Source: Flavobacteriales bacterium
Lineage (GTDB): Bacteria > Bacteroidota > Bacteroidia > Flavobacteriales_D > Sanyastnellaceae
Assembly: GCA_947504275.1 (NCBI GenBank)
Contig: CANNHA010000003.1
Location: forward strand, 1 to 52,647
Direction: 5' to 3'
Length of the DNA stretch: 52,647 nucleotides
Positions 17,020 through 25,466 of the stretch are shown piece after piece (position 1 is the first letter of the stretch; every line of letters begins with the position of its first letter). The position numbers and the translations under genes are program-made. The notes beneath the pieces were generated by a model. It saw nothing but the letters and a program-made list of their open reading frames with translations. It was not told the origin of the DNA and searched no databases.

Positions 17020-18690
17020 TTAAAAACTACTGGTAATACTGATTTCGAAACCATTGGTAGCTGGTACCGCTCGGCAAACTCCACCGATGCAAAACACCCC
17101 TTCACGTCGTTTTCCATAACCCAATGTTACCCGATGTGGGCCATTGATATAACCTACTGTTCCAAATAGATAATTGATTTTCTTGGTCTCAACTGGATTT
17201 CCGCTGTTGTATTGATTGACAACGCCCAAAGTCCAATGAGGACTTCTGGTATACTCCACAACAATGGTCTCCCAATTGCCCTTGTCCTGTTTGGTGTGCA
17301 ATTCCTGCAACTCAATACGAATATTGTCCTTTTTAGAAATCTTGTACCCCAACTCCAACACCTGAATATTGGCAAACAACAAACCTTTGAAATCACTTGT
17401 TACCGGTGTAACCTTGGTATTGAATTCCATGTAGTAAAAAGTATAGGTAGCTTGAAACTCTTTGGTCAATTTGCGTTTGAATTCAATATTAAAATCCCTC
17501 ACATATTTGGTCTTTCCAAAACCCAATGAGTTTACCTGGTAAGACTCAGTAAAAGCTTGCAAACCGTTCAGACCAGTAGTATCCAAACAATTGGCTGCCG
17601 CATAACTTGCGGTGATTTGGGTTCCATATTTTCCTCCTAATTTAGATCCCTTGGGAACCGTATAAAATGCCTCCAACATAAAACTCGCTTCACCGGTTAA
17701 TGGCGTAGCATAAGGATACAGTGTTGATGCAAGATTATAAGTATGCTGCTTGGTAATGGCAGGGGTATAGTTCAAAGGCACATCAAACAACTTCAAATTC
17801 CTATCTCCTCTGAAACTCAAATTATCGATGCTCTTGGCCATCAAATTAAATCCCATTCCTTTTTTACTGAAGGAAGAGTTCAAGAATATCCCTTGACCCT
17901 CCTTGTAAATGTATCCATTATCAGCACTGGGATCATTGATTTTACGGGCATACTCACCAGAAATCATCCAACCTCCGCGTTGTAACATAAGTCTACCGCT
18001 ATACATAGCGACGTTGTCTGGAATGGTGAACACCAAACTATCTACAAACCGGCTTCCACCTTGTTGGTAGCGACTTACAAAATTCCCACCAATGGTTACC
18101 CTGGTTTTGGCTCCACTCCAATTTTTAATCAAATCATTGATTGCAATTTCACCATCCACACCGCGCACTATTCCTTCTGCATGAATAATCTGATTGTCAA
18201 AATCCAAACGTTGACGACCAAAAACACCTTTCAATGCAACACCTTTTGCAGGACGCAAGACAACACGTGCGCCGTCCATGGCATTGTCGATTCCCAAATT
18301 GGGTTCCCAATAAGTGCGCAAGGTTAAACCATTTCCAAATTGCTCATAGAAATTTCCAACGGTAATCTCAAAACTGGAATCAGCATAGGTCAAGTAGCGA
18401 TTTCCGATACCAGTTCCTTTGTAACGGTTCTGGGCACTGTAGCCTTGCAACGCGTTCTGATAGGTCTCCAAACGCCAACCGGCAGTGACATTTCCATAGG
18501 TATAGGTGAAATTACCAAAACCATTGAGGGCAGCCTTGGATGGTGGCACGGTAGCATTGATCAAACTGTCCGCACTGTACTGCTGAGCGATGAATTGAAA
18601 ATTCCCCCTGAGAATTCCTTGCTTGGGTTGTTCTTGCGCCCATGTTGTCAAAGAGCACAACAACAGTAAAGCCCCTGTAATTCGTTTCAT
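17020..18690 (-). CDS. DUF6029-family outer-membrane barrel protein
   Basis: 556 residues with a signal peptide (RITGALLLLCSLTTWAQ). The body is a large beta barrel: FTYTYGNVTAGWRLETY, FEITVGNFYEQFGNGLTLRTY and RVVLRPAKGVALKGVFGRQ near the front, and TLGYGKRREGVFCIGGVCR near the end. This matches DUF6029 proteins, which sit beside Omp28 genes; function is unknown. The ATG at 18690 is preferred over a TTG two codons upstream. A TATATTTG box three bases before it suggests a promoter in the 15-base gap after the phosphohexomutase gene, so it may be both cotranscribed and independently started. Confidence 0.8.
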   Translation of the reverse strand: MKRITGALLLLCSLTTWAQEQPKQGILRGNFQFIAQQYSADSLINATVPPSKAALNGFGNFTYTYGNVTAGWRLETYQNALQGYSAQNRYKGTGIGNRYLTYADSSFEITVGNFYEQFGNGLTLRTYWEPNLGIDNAMDGARVVLRPAKGVALKGVFGRQRLDFDNQIIHAEGIVRGVDGEIAINDLIKNWSGAKTRVTIGGNFVSRYQQGGSRFVDSLVFTIPDNVAMYSGRLMLQRGGWMISGEYARKINDPSADNGYIYKEGQGIFLNSSFSKKGMGFNLMAKSIDNLSFRGDRNLKLFDVPLNYTPAITKQHTYNLASTLYPYATPLTGEASFMLEAFYTVPKGSKLGGKYGTQITASYAAANCLDTTGLNGLQAFTESYQVNSLGFGKTKYVRDFNIEFKRKLTKEFQATYTFYYMEFNTKVTPVTSDFKGLLFANIQVLELGYKISKKDNIRIELQELHTKQDKGNWETIVVEYTRSPHWTLGVVNQYNSGNPVETKKINYLFGTVGYINGPHRVTLGYGKRREGVFCIGGVCRAVPATNGFEISITSSF

Positions 18691-18693
18691 GTT

Positions 18694-18701
18694 CAAATAT
18701 A
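18694..18701 (-). promoter_or_regulatory. -7 box before the DUF6029 gene
   Basis: Minus-strand TATATTTG, perfect TAnnTTTG, three bases before the ATG at 18690. No good -33 element was found, and the site sits right after the upstream stop codon. Confidence 0.4.
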
Positions 18702-18705
18702 AGTC

Positions 18706-20424
18706 TTAGTTGTTACCGATGAGTTCTTGTTCAATCACCTTCATGCGTTGCTTCATCTCATCCACTTGCTGATAATAAGTATCTTTTCCTTGAAAAGGTG
18801 ACTTCATGCTAAAGTAAAATTTAATCTTGGGCTCTGTTCCGCTGGGTCGAGCAGAGATGGTTGACCCATCCTCTAAGATAAATTGCAAGACATCTGATTG
18901 TGGCTGACCCAAATCATAAGTTGTCCCATTTGACAACGTGGCTCTTTGCAAATAAAAATCGCGCAACTCTATAACAGCTTTGCCTCCCAATGCTTTTGGA
19001 GCTTGCTCTCTAAAGCCACTCATCATGGATTTGATCTGTTGCACTCCATCCAATCCCTTGAGGGTGATGGATACCAACTCTTCATGGTACAAACCGTATT
19101 GAGTATAAATCCCCATCAACATTTCCCATAGGCTACTTCCATTGGCCAATGCGTGCGCACCAGCCTCGCTCAGCGCAGCGGCGCTGATTACCGCATCCTT
19201 GTCCCGCACATCATCGCCAATGAGATAACCGTAACTCTCCTCTCCGCCTACCAAAAACTTCTCTTTCCCCTCACGCTCTCTTATCACTGCAGCGATGTAT
19301 TTGAATCCTGTTAAGGTGGAATAGCACGGGACTCCAAAAGAAGTGGCAATATCCTCTATCAATGTTGAGGTAACGATGGTACGTGCAGTAAAATATGGCA
19401 ATCCCGAAGGGTGCATTTTTCCTTTTTGTTTCAATTGATGATAAGCCAATAATGCTCCGGTCTGATTGCCATTGAGCAAAGCCATTTGTCCTGTATGGTC
19501 TCTGACACACAACCCGACACGATCCGCATCAGGATCTGTTCCCAAAACCCAAGCCGCATTGGTCTTTTCAGCCAATGCAATGGCCATAGCCAATGCCTCT
19601 CTCTCTTCTGGATTGGGTGATTTAACGGTAGGAAAATTTCCATCCGGTTTTGCTTGCTCTTCCACTACTTGGACATTTTTAAAACCCATGCGCTTCAGCA
19701 GTGGTGGCACCATGGTAATTCCAGTACCATGAATAGAAGTAAATACAATGGGCGTATCCGCAACCTTTCCAATTGATTCCGAATTCTCAACCAAAGGCAA
19801 CACGGTGTTCAAATAATTCTCATCCCATGATGCATCCAAAATATGCAACAAATCATCGTTGCCTTTAAAGACAACATCATTAAAAGAGGAGACACCGCGC
19901 ACACATTGAATGATTCCTTTGTCATGCGGAGGCACAACCTGTGCTCCATCCTGCCAATACACCTTGTATCCATTGTATTCAGGGGGATTGTGAGAAGCCG
20001 TGATAACAATTCCCGCCTGGCATTGCAATTGTCGAACAGCAAAGGATAAAACAGGAGTAGGACGCAATGATTCAAACAAATACACCTCCAATCCATTTCC
20101 TGTTAAGACATCGGCAGCTGTTTTGGCTAAAGTATCTGATTGGTTTCTGCTGTCGTAAGCAATGGCCACTTTAGCAGGTCCATTGACTTGCTGGCGAATA
20201 TAATTGGCCAATCCTTGGGTAGCGGCACCGATGGTATAACGGTTGATGCGCATCGCACCAATACCCATTACACCTCTCAGTCCGCCTGTTCCAAATTCTA
20301 AATCTTGGTAAAAAGCCTCTTGCAAGGCAGGGCCATTCTCAGCCATCAAAGCTTTCACTTCATTTTGGGTAGACTCATCTACCGCATCTACCAACCACGT
20401 GGCTGCTCTCTCTAATGCATTCAT
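18706..20424 (-). CDS. Phosphoglucomutase/phosphomannomutase
   Basis: 572 residues, the size of the PgcA-type alpha-phosphohexomutases. The catalytic phosphoserine loop is GIVITASHNPPEYNGYKVYW; the metal-binding loop is GTDPDADRVGL; the sugar-binding loop is VGGEESYGYL; the phosphate-binding loop is SARPSGTEPKIKFYF. It interconverts hexose 1- and 6-phosphates and so feeds nucleotide-sugar synthesis. The ATG at 20424 forms an ATGA overlap with the rfbD stop. The pairing with RfbD fits supply of sugars for surface polysaccharide. Confidence 0.94.
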   Translation of the reverse strand: MNALERAATWLVDAVDESTQNEVKALMAENGPALQEAFYQDLEFGTGGLRGVMGIGAMRINRYTIGAATQGLANYIRQQVNGPAKVAIAYDSRNQSDTLAKTAADVLTGNGLEVYLFESLRPTPVLSFAVRQLQCQAGIVITASHNPPEYNGYKVYWQDGAQVVPPHDKGIIQCVRGVSSFNDVVFKGNDDLLHILDASWDENYLNTVLPLVENSESIGKVADTPIVFTSIHGTGITMVPPLLKRMGFKNVQVVEEQAKPDGNFPTVKSPNPEEREALAMAIALAEKTNAAWVLGTDPDADRVGLCVRDHTGQMALLNGNQTGALLAYHQLKQKGKMHPSGLPYFTARTIVTSTLIEDIATSFGVPCYSTLTGFKYIAAVIREREGKEKFLVGGEESYGYLIGDDVRDKDAVISAAALSEAGAHALANGSSLWEMLMGIYTQYGLYHEELVSITLKGLDGVQQIKSMMSGFREQAPKALGGKAVIELRDFYLQRATLSNGTTYDLGQPQSDVLQFILEDGSTISARPSGTEPKIKFYFSMKSPFQGKDTYYQQVDEMKQRMKVIEQELIGNN

Positions 20425-21299
20425 TGTGCGTCTTTCATTTTTTGAAAACAGTGTTGCAATTGATCCCTCCAAGAAGCGGGGACAATACCTGTTCTGGATT
20501 GGAAAAGTGAACTATCCAATTTGGAATAGGAAGGTCGCTTGGCCTTTTGAGGAAAAGCATCACTGCTAACGGGAGACAAGTTAATAGGAATCACAGCAAA
20601 TTGAAAAATTTGCTGCGCAAAATCATACCAGCTGCAAATACCTGCTGGGCTGTAGTGCAAGATACCGTTCAAATTGCATTTGCTTTGCAAAGACAAATCC
20701 ATGGCTGTATAAATATCTTTGGCCAAATCGTCCACGAACGTTGGGCTACCGAGTTGGTCATTGACAATTTGCAAATCTTTTCGGGTTGTAGCCAAAGACA
20801 ATATGGTAAGTAGGAAGTTTTTTCCTCTTGAGCCATACAGCCATGAAACTCTGAAGATGGTATGGATGGGGAAAAGTCGCTGAACTATACCTTCTGCCGC
20901 CAACTTAGAACGGCCATAAGCGTTAAGTGGGGCAGGAACATCATTTTCAGAATAAGGAGCAGCCTTGCTCCCGTCAAACACGTAGTCAGTTGAGAAATAG
21001 ATGAGCCACGTTTTCTGGGTATCGATGGATTGCGACAAGGTGATGAGGCTAGTGGCGTTGATGAAAGTGGCTTGGTCTTCTTGCTCCTCTGCTAGCTCCA
21101 CGTTGGTATAAGCAGCAGCATGGAAAATGATATCAAATGAATGGGATGAAAAATACTTCTCGATACTTTCGGCATTGCTCCAATCAAGTTCATCACGACC
21201 TGGGGTAGCCACCTGCCCTTCCCAATTGTTGGCAGCCAGCACCTCAGCAAAGGCTCTGCCCAGCTGCCCACTGTACCCCGTCACCAGCACCGATTTCAT
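20421..21299 (-). CDS. rfbD: dTDP-4-dehydrorhamnose reductase (RmlD/RfbD)
   Basis: 292 residues, normal length. Rossmann motif VLVTGYSGQLG, IFHAAAYTNVELAEE, YFSTDYVFDG and the catalytic Tyr/Lys pair in NAYGRSKLAAE; later FRVSWLYGSRGKNF and QLGSPTFVDDLA are typical of the RmlD branch. It carries out the last step of dTDP-L-rhamnose synthesis, or makes a related deoxysugar. rmlA, B and C are not in the window. The ATG at 21299 was chosen because the nucleotide-binding strand begins there and a TATCTTCG box lies four bases upstream. The phosphohexomutase gene follows with an ATGA overlap. Confidence 0.92.
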   Translation of the reverse strand: MKSVLVTGYSGQLGRAFAEVLAANNWEGQVATPGRDELDWSNAESIEKYFSSHSFDIIFHAAAYTNVELAEEQEDQATFINATSLITLSQSIDTQKTWLIYFSTDYVFDGSKAAPYSENDVPAPLNAYGRSKLAAEGIVQRLFPIHTIFRVSWLYGSRGKNFLLTILSLATTRKDLQIVNDQLGSPTFVDDLAKDIYTAMDLSLQSKCNLNGILHYSPAGICSWYDFAQQIFQFAVIPINLSPVSSDAFPQKAKRPSYSKLDSSLFQSRTGIVPASWRDQLQHCFQKMKDAQ

Positions 21300-21303
21300 G
21301 TTT

Positions 21304-21311
21304 CGAAGATA
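21304..21311 (-). promoter_or_regulatory. -7-like box four bases before the rfbD start
   Basis: Minus-strand TATCTTCG (one mismatch to TAnnTTTG), four bases before the ATG at 21299. The rest of the gap to 21459 is AT-rich with no clear feature. Confidence 0.45.
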
Positions 21312-21459
21312 GTGATTTTGGGGGTGGGGGACACCCATCAACATCACCGAAAAAATTTATACCAAAAATTCTAGTGACAAGCAAACAAACAGTTTAATCT
21401 CAAAGATTTAAGGTATCCAAAACTGAAAATGATTAATGTGTCGATAAAAAGGTATTTGA

Positions 21460-22164
21460 TTATTTGGAATGACTCACATTTAATCTCCTATTCACCTCTT
21501 CAAACCAAGATTTCAATACGGTATTATTATCCCAATTAATTTTGTGAAAAATAGGCGTTGTAAATTTATTATTAGTGTCACAAAAATTACTTGTAGGTTG
21601 TGGCCCCAAACCAAAAGTATTTCTACCCGCAATACTATGAAGTTCTTTTTCTAAATTCTTTAAATCTTCGCCAAAATTCACATTGTCTTCATCAACATCG
21701 ATCCATGTAAATATCAATCTCTCAAACATCCAATCTACAGTTTTTCGAATTGTACGATTATAATAAAAATCATGAAGAACATGCAAACCATAATTTTTAT
21801 AAATAACATCATTACCCAACTGACCGCATTGTACAGACTGTTGTTTACTGTATAAATTGGAACTAAAGGGATTGTTCATTAGCCATTGGTGACTTACAAT
21901 TGTACCAAAACCTCCAACAATAAACTGAGTAATCTCTTCAGTCATTCGATTTATAACATTTGTCTGATGCTTTCCTATGTAGTAAAGTACAATCTCATCC
22001 GCCTTTTGAGGGATGCAATTAGGATTATCTCCCAAATAAAAACCCCACATATAGACTCCAGGCTTTGCAAAACTTCCAGGACCACATTGACCAAACTTCT
22101 TTCTAAAAAAATCATTTTGATTTCCTTGAACCGCCTTTAATGCAAAAAACTCATTTACCCTCAT
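21460..22164 (-). CDS. Unknown protein with GIY-YIG nuclease-like motifs
   Basis: 234 residues, cytoplasmic. KPGVYMWGFYLG (GVY at 36-38) and IVLYYIGKHQ (YYIG at 61-64) could be the two halves of a GIY-YIG core with a longer insertion than usual. R73 in INRMTEEI and a glutamate in LEKELHSIAGRNTFG (~171-185), followed by N193, stand where such nucleases keep their arginine, metal-binding glutamate and asparagine. These are weak matches made by eye. The sequence is AT-rich with many Asn codons, unlike the flanking housekeeping genes, suggesting acquisition. It starts three bases after the stop of the partner gene upstream. If a nuclease, it could be part of a mobile or defence module; this is inference. 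Confidence 0.5.
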   Translation of the reverse strand: MRVNEFFALKAVQGNQNDFFRKKFGQCGPGSFAKPGVYMWGFYLGDNPNCIPQKADEIVLYYIGKHQTNVINRMTEEITQFIVGGFGTIVSHQWLMNNPFSSNLYSKQQSVQCGQLGNDVIYKNYGLHVLHDFYYNRTIRKTVDWMFERLIFTWIDVDEDNVNFGEDLKNLEKELHSIAGRNTFGLGPQPTSNFCDTNNKFTTPIFHKINWDNNTVLKSWFEEVNRRLNVSHSK

Positions 22165-22167
22165 AAT

Positions 22168-22506
22168 TCAATAATTATTTATTTCGTGAATTGTATCCAC
22201 CGTCAGTATCTTAATTTCAATGTCATGCTCCTTACAAAAGGAAATAAAAAAATAAGGAATTTCAATTTCTCCTCCACCTTGAAAAATAATCTCATTGGCT
22301 TTGCAATTTTTTAAAATATCAATTAATCGAAGAAAAAAAGCTTCCACCTGAGGTTGTTTAGACCCAATCATGTCAACATTTATTGACTCTACAATCAACA
22401 ATTTTTTATTGATTCGCTCTAAGATCGAAATACTAAGATCTCCATATCCACGTATCTTTTGTAATACCCAACCGCGACTTCTCAAAGCATTGATGAAGGA
22501 TTTCAT
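22168..22506 (-). CDS. Hypothetical partner of the GIY-YIG-like gene
   Basis: 112 residues from the ATG at 22506 (118 if the ATG at 22524 is used). No signal peptide. I see alternating strands and helices: GYGDLSISILE, KKLLIVESINVDMIG, NEIIFQGGGE, IPYFFISFCKEHDIEIKILTVD. The pattern resembles a small alpha/beta fold, but I recognise no family and no complete catalytic motif. AT-rich like its neighbour and transcribed with it (three-base gap). Confidence 0.5.
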   Translation of the reverse strand: MKSFINALRSRGWVLQKIRGYGDLSISILERINKKLLIVESINVDMIGSKQPQVEAFFLRLIDILKNCKANEIIFQGGGEIEIPYFFISFCKEHDIEIKILTVDTIHEINNY

Positions 22507-22585
22507 GAAATTTATTTGAAGCATAAACAAGTTCTTAAATTTTATTTTTCATTGAATCAGATAGTACAATTCGACCACTTTCATA

Positions 22586-24133
22586 CTAATCCTTTAAACA
22601 ACGAATGGACATTCCGTTGCTGATTTGCCCAAATGTGTACAACGCACTTCGAAAAATACTTTGACCATGGGCCGATAAAAATCTAAACCATTGCAAATCC
22701 ACACTGAACGGGGTATTTGTCCAAAACAATCCATATACATAAACTCCAACATAACCTTGTTCAATATCAATTATTCCTGCTGGCAAAGCATTAAAACCTG
22801 AAGAGTTGGTGTAAGAATAACCAGAAACCTCCCAATAAATGTTTGACTTCAGCTTTTCACCCTCAAAATTCAAACCTCTGTTGTTGGTTTGTTGTTGCTG
22901 AAAAACATTCATCCCAAGCTGACCCTCTAAATACATCCATTCACAATCAGATGGTACGTGCCACCCTACTGGACACACATTCTTGTCACTTCGCACTACA
23001 AATCCATTGTACTTCATACCAAATATCTCATTCTGGGAAACGTATTGATAATTTGCATAACCTGGTAAAGTATTTGTGCTCCATTGCTGAGGGCTTGTAA
23101 CGACCAAAAGCTCTGTTCCATCATTGAACTTGGTAGTAGCCAAATTCTCAGCAAACCAACATTGACCTCCAATCTCCACCAAATCATAAACGTGATCAAA
23201 ATAGGAAAGGGTGGTTAACCCGCCACAACCGTTTACTGAAATATTCTCATCTTGACAAGTAATATTTCCAGGTAACAACACAGCGGCATTTCCTATCCCA
23301 GCATTTGGATTTACACCATTGCACTCGCACTGTCCATTGTATCGATCATTTATTGTAGTACCATCTTCATCATCACAAATTGCACCAATGAAAACGCAAC
23401 TTCCATTATCGGTGGTGGCTAAACTATTATAATTGCAAGCAAAGGCATTGGTGCATCCTAACAGATTGTTAAACCCTTGACAAACACAATCATTGATATA
23501 AACGTCATTAAACGTTGATGGATTGCCATCATCACAACTTTCACCAACTGATTTACAAACACCATTATCAATAGTGGCTTGAGCATTATAATTACAACTT
23601 TGTGCATCAGTACACCCCAAAATCAATTCAATAGTTCCGGCATCATTCATACTCCCATTGGCCAGATAAAAGAGTAGGTGATTATTCTGTATGGAAATTG
23701 AATCAATAGTTGAAACATTGTTAACATCATTGGCACGTTCACAATACATCGCATAAGGCACACTCATCAATTGCTGATTTCCCATCTCTAAATATTCACC
23801 CAATCCAGTTTGCCTGAACTCTACTTGCAAGAACTTGGGCAATATTGACCAATCAATTGTCTGAAAATTTCCATTCAATACAACTCCCTCTCCAATGGTG
23901 GCGTGCATTAATCCCTGGTTATTTGTTGTCAATGCATGCTGCTCCTGATATACAACCACTCCATTCAAGGCATCCAAATTTCTCAATGTAAATCGAACTT
24001 CAACATTCGTATTAGACATGGCTGTGCCATCTACTTCTCTAACAACGGCCTGATAAGGAATACCCGGCATGTTAAGCTGAGCATTAACGGCACAGCCCAA
24101 AAATCCCAAAACCAAAATCAAAATATTCTTCAT
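22586..24133 (-). CDS. Exported FISUMP-domain surface protein
   Basis: 515 residues with a signal peptide (ILILVLGFLGCAVNAQ). Residues ~20-135 are the Bacteroidota GIPYQAVVRE-type adhesin-like domain (VEVRFTLRN, VYQEQHALTTNNQGL, FLQVEFR, LMSVPYAMYCERA). Two Cys-rich repeats of form GCTxxxxCNYNxxAxxDNGxC follow, near 173 and 226. The last ~200 residues are a FISUMP domain (YDLVEIGGQCWFAENLATT, NVCPVGWHVPSDCEWM, SIRCLKD). Such proteins are secreted and surface-associated; their function is unknown. A perfect -7 box four bases upstream supports the ATG. It shares a 98-base divergent promoter region with the regulator-like gene at 24232. Confidence 0.85.
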   Translation of the reverse strand: MKNILILVLGFLGCAVNAQLNMPGIPYQAVVREVDGTAMSNTNVEVRFTLRNLDALNGVVVYQEQHALTTNNQGLMHATIGEGVVLNGNFQTIDWSILPKFLQVEFRQTGLGEYLEMGNQQLMSVPYAMYCERANDVNNVSTIDSISIQNNHLLFYLANGSMNDAGTIELILGCTDAQSCNYNAQATIDNGVCKSVGESCDDGNPSTFNDVYINDCVCQGFNNLLGCTNAFACNYNSLATTDNGSCVFIGAICDDEDGTTINDRYNGQCECNGVNPNAGIGNAAVLLPGNITCQDENISVNGCGGLTTLSYFDHVYDLVEIGGQCWFAENLATTKFNDGTELLVVTSPQQWSTNTLPGYANYQYVSQNEIFGMKYNGFVVRSDKNVCPVGWHVPSDCEWMYLEGQLGMNVFQQQQTNNRGLNFEGEKLKSNIYWEVSGYSYTNSSGFNALPAGIIDIEQGYVGVYVYGLFWTNTPFSVDLQWFRFLSAHGQSIFRSALYTFGQISNGMSIRCLKD

Positions 24134-24137
24134 ACTC

Positions 24138-24145
24138 CAAAGCTA
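24138..24145 (-). promoter_or_regulatory. -7 box four bases before the FISUMP gene
   Basis: Minus-strand TAGCTTTG, perfect TAnnTTTG, spacer of four bases before the ATG at 24133; predicts a leaderless mRNA. Confidence 0.55.
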
Positions 24146-24219
24146 TTTTCATATCCCTCAGCTTTGAGGCCCACGTAAGCCCAACTAAAAAATTTCATCT
24201 TCAAGTATAAAGCGTGAAC

Positions 24220-24227
24220 TAAATTCG
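24220..24227 (+). promoter_or_regulatory. -7-like box four bases before 24232
   Basis: TAAATTCG (one mismatch) followed by CTCC and the ATG. It mirrors the box of the divergent FISUMP gene, so both promoters lie within 98 bases. Confidence 0.45.
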
Positions 24228-24231
24228 CTCC

Positions 24232-25464
24232 ATGTCTAGACGCGCTATACAAATTGGAGAAGAAGACATTGAGACGCTATCCCTTCAAGTCCAGCATACA
24301 TTTGACGCGCCCATCAAAACAAAGAAGAACATTCACGACCTTATCGATGCCATTACCAAACAAAACCCCAAAGATGTAATAAGCTTCAACACCCTCCGCA
24401 GATTCTTTAAGCTCATCCCTTCTACCCACACCCCAACCATTGAAACCCTAAACATCCTCAGTAGATTTTGCGGCTATTCTCATTGGGATGAATTCACCTA
24501 TGTCGCTAACCAAAACTCTGAAAATCTCCTGGGCCACTCCATAATCCAAATGCTGCGTCAAAAATGGTCCCGTGAGCACGCTGCTCAAATGATTCAAGAC
24601 TTTGGGAGAAGCGAAAAACTATACTACTGGCTCGCTGCTGCTTTTCCCAATTTGGAAGAAAAAGACAAAATATTCCTTATCAATAACTCCCTAGACAACA
24701 TCATCTCTCCTCAGTATGAAAATAGCGCACTGGGGTATGCCCAATACTTTTGGATACAAACTATTGGTTGTTATTTAATACAACTCAAAGAACATTCTTT
24801 TTTAAAAGTTATTCCAAAAATTAAACACCGAAAAATCATATCCGAAATCTGCGTGAGTTACAATACTTCTGAGAAAAATTATGACCATCTATTGGAGCAA
24901 ACGAAGGATCTTTTTACTAACCAACAAGACCATGTTTTCCTCAAATCTGTAATCCTATTCCGATCTTTCCTCTCTTCAAAAAAATGGAATGAACAACACC
25001 AACACTACATTGCTGAACTGCACCTGACACCAGCGAACATAGACATCAAACCCTTTTCACGAATGAGGGCTTTGCAAATCCTGGCCAATCACCCATCACA
25101 AAGTACATTCACTACCATCCAATCCGACTTGCATTTTTTTAAGCGAAACAAATTCTACCGAGAATCAATCGTTTTCTATATCATTGAAATTACCCGAGCG
25201 CTCTGTTACAGCAAACGCAATGATGATGCTGTTGTTCTATTGGAAGAATACAACAGTCTCTACCAAGGGAACATTGGATTCTGGGCCAGCATTCACCGTA
25301 ACACCCTTCAACTGTATGCCAGTTGGGCTTTTGCGATGAACAATCAAATGGAAAGAGCCATCGATTATTATCAAAAATTCAATCCATCCTTGATTGAAAA
25401 CTTTCAAGAAGAATGCATCAAAAAAGATTTAGACAGAGTGAAAAAAATATTGAAACAAACTTAG
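24232..25464 (+). CDS. Hypothetical protein with Bacteroidota HTH-like N-terminus and helical repeats
   Basis: 410 residues, no signal peptide. Residues ~45-95 (ISFNTLRRFFKLIPSTHTP, TLNILSRFCGYSHWDEF) match a small helical domain seen at the start of many Bacteroidota proteins, which I read as helix-turn-helix-like. From about 110 onward the protein is nearly all helix with TPR-like spacing (for example FGRSEKLYYWLAAAF; ALCYSKRNDDAVVLLEEY; WAFAMNNQMERAIDYYQKF). This architecture suggests a regulator that senses a partner through the repeat domain; the target is unknown. The divergent FISUMP gene is an obvious candidate. The end is two bases from the convergent CorC-like gene. Confidence 0.62.
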   Translation: MSRRAIQIGEEDIETLSLQVQHTFDAPIKTKKNIHDLIDAITKQNPKDVISFNTLRRFFKLIPSTHTPTIETLNILSRFCGYSHWDEFTYVANQNSENLLGHSIIQMLRQKWSREHAAQMIQDFGRSEKLYYWLAAAFPNLEEKDKIFLINNSLDNIISPQYENSALGYAQYFWIQTIGCYLIQLKEHSFLKVIPKIKHRKIISEICVSYNTSEKNYDHLLEQTKDLFTNQQDHVFLKSVILFRSFLSSKKWNEQHQHYIAELHLTPANIDIKPFSRMRALQILANHPSQSTFTTIQSDLHFFKRNKFYRESIVFYIIEITRALCYSKRNDDAVVLLEEYNSLYQGNIGFWASIHRNTLQLYASWAFAMNNQMERAIDYYQKFNPSLIENFQEECIKKDLDRVKKILKQT

Positions 25465-25466
25465 CC

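Noticed and set aside
22168-22506. PD-(D/E)xK nuclease
   Set aside because: GYGDLSI and LIVESINVD look similar at first, but the E-x-K pair is missing, so I leave the protein unassigned.
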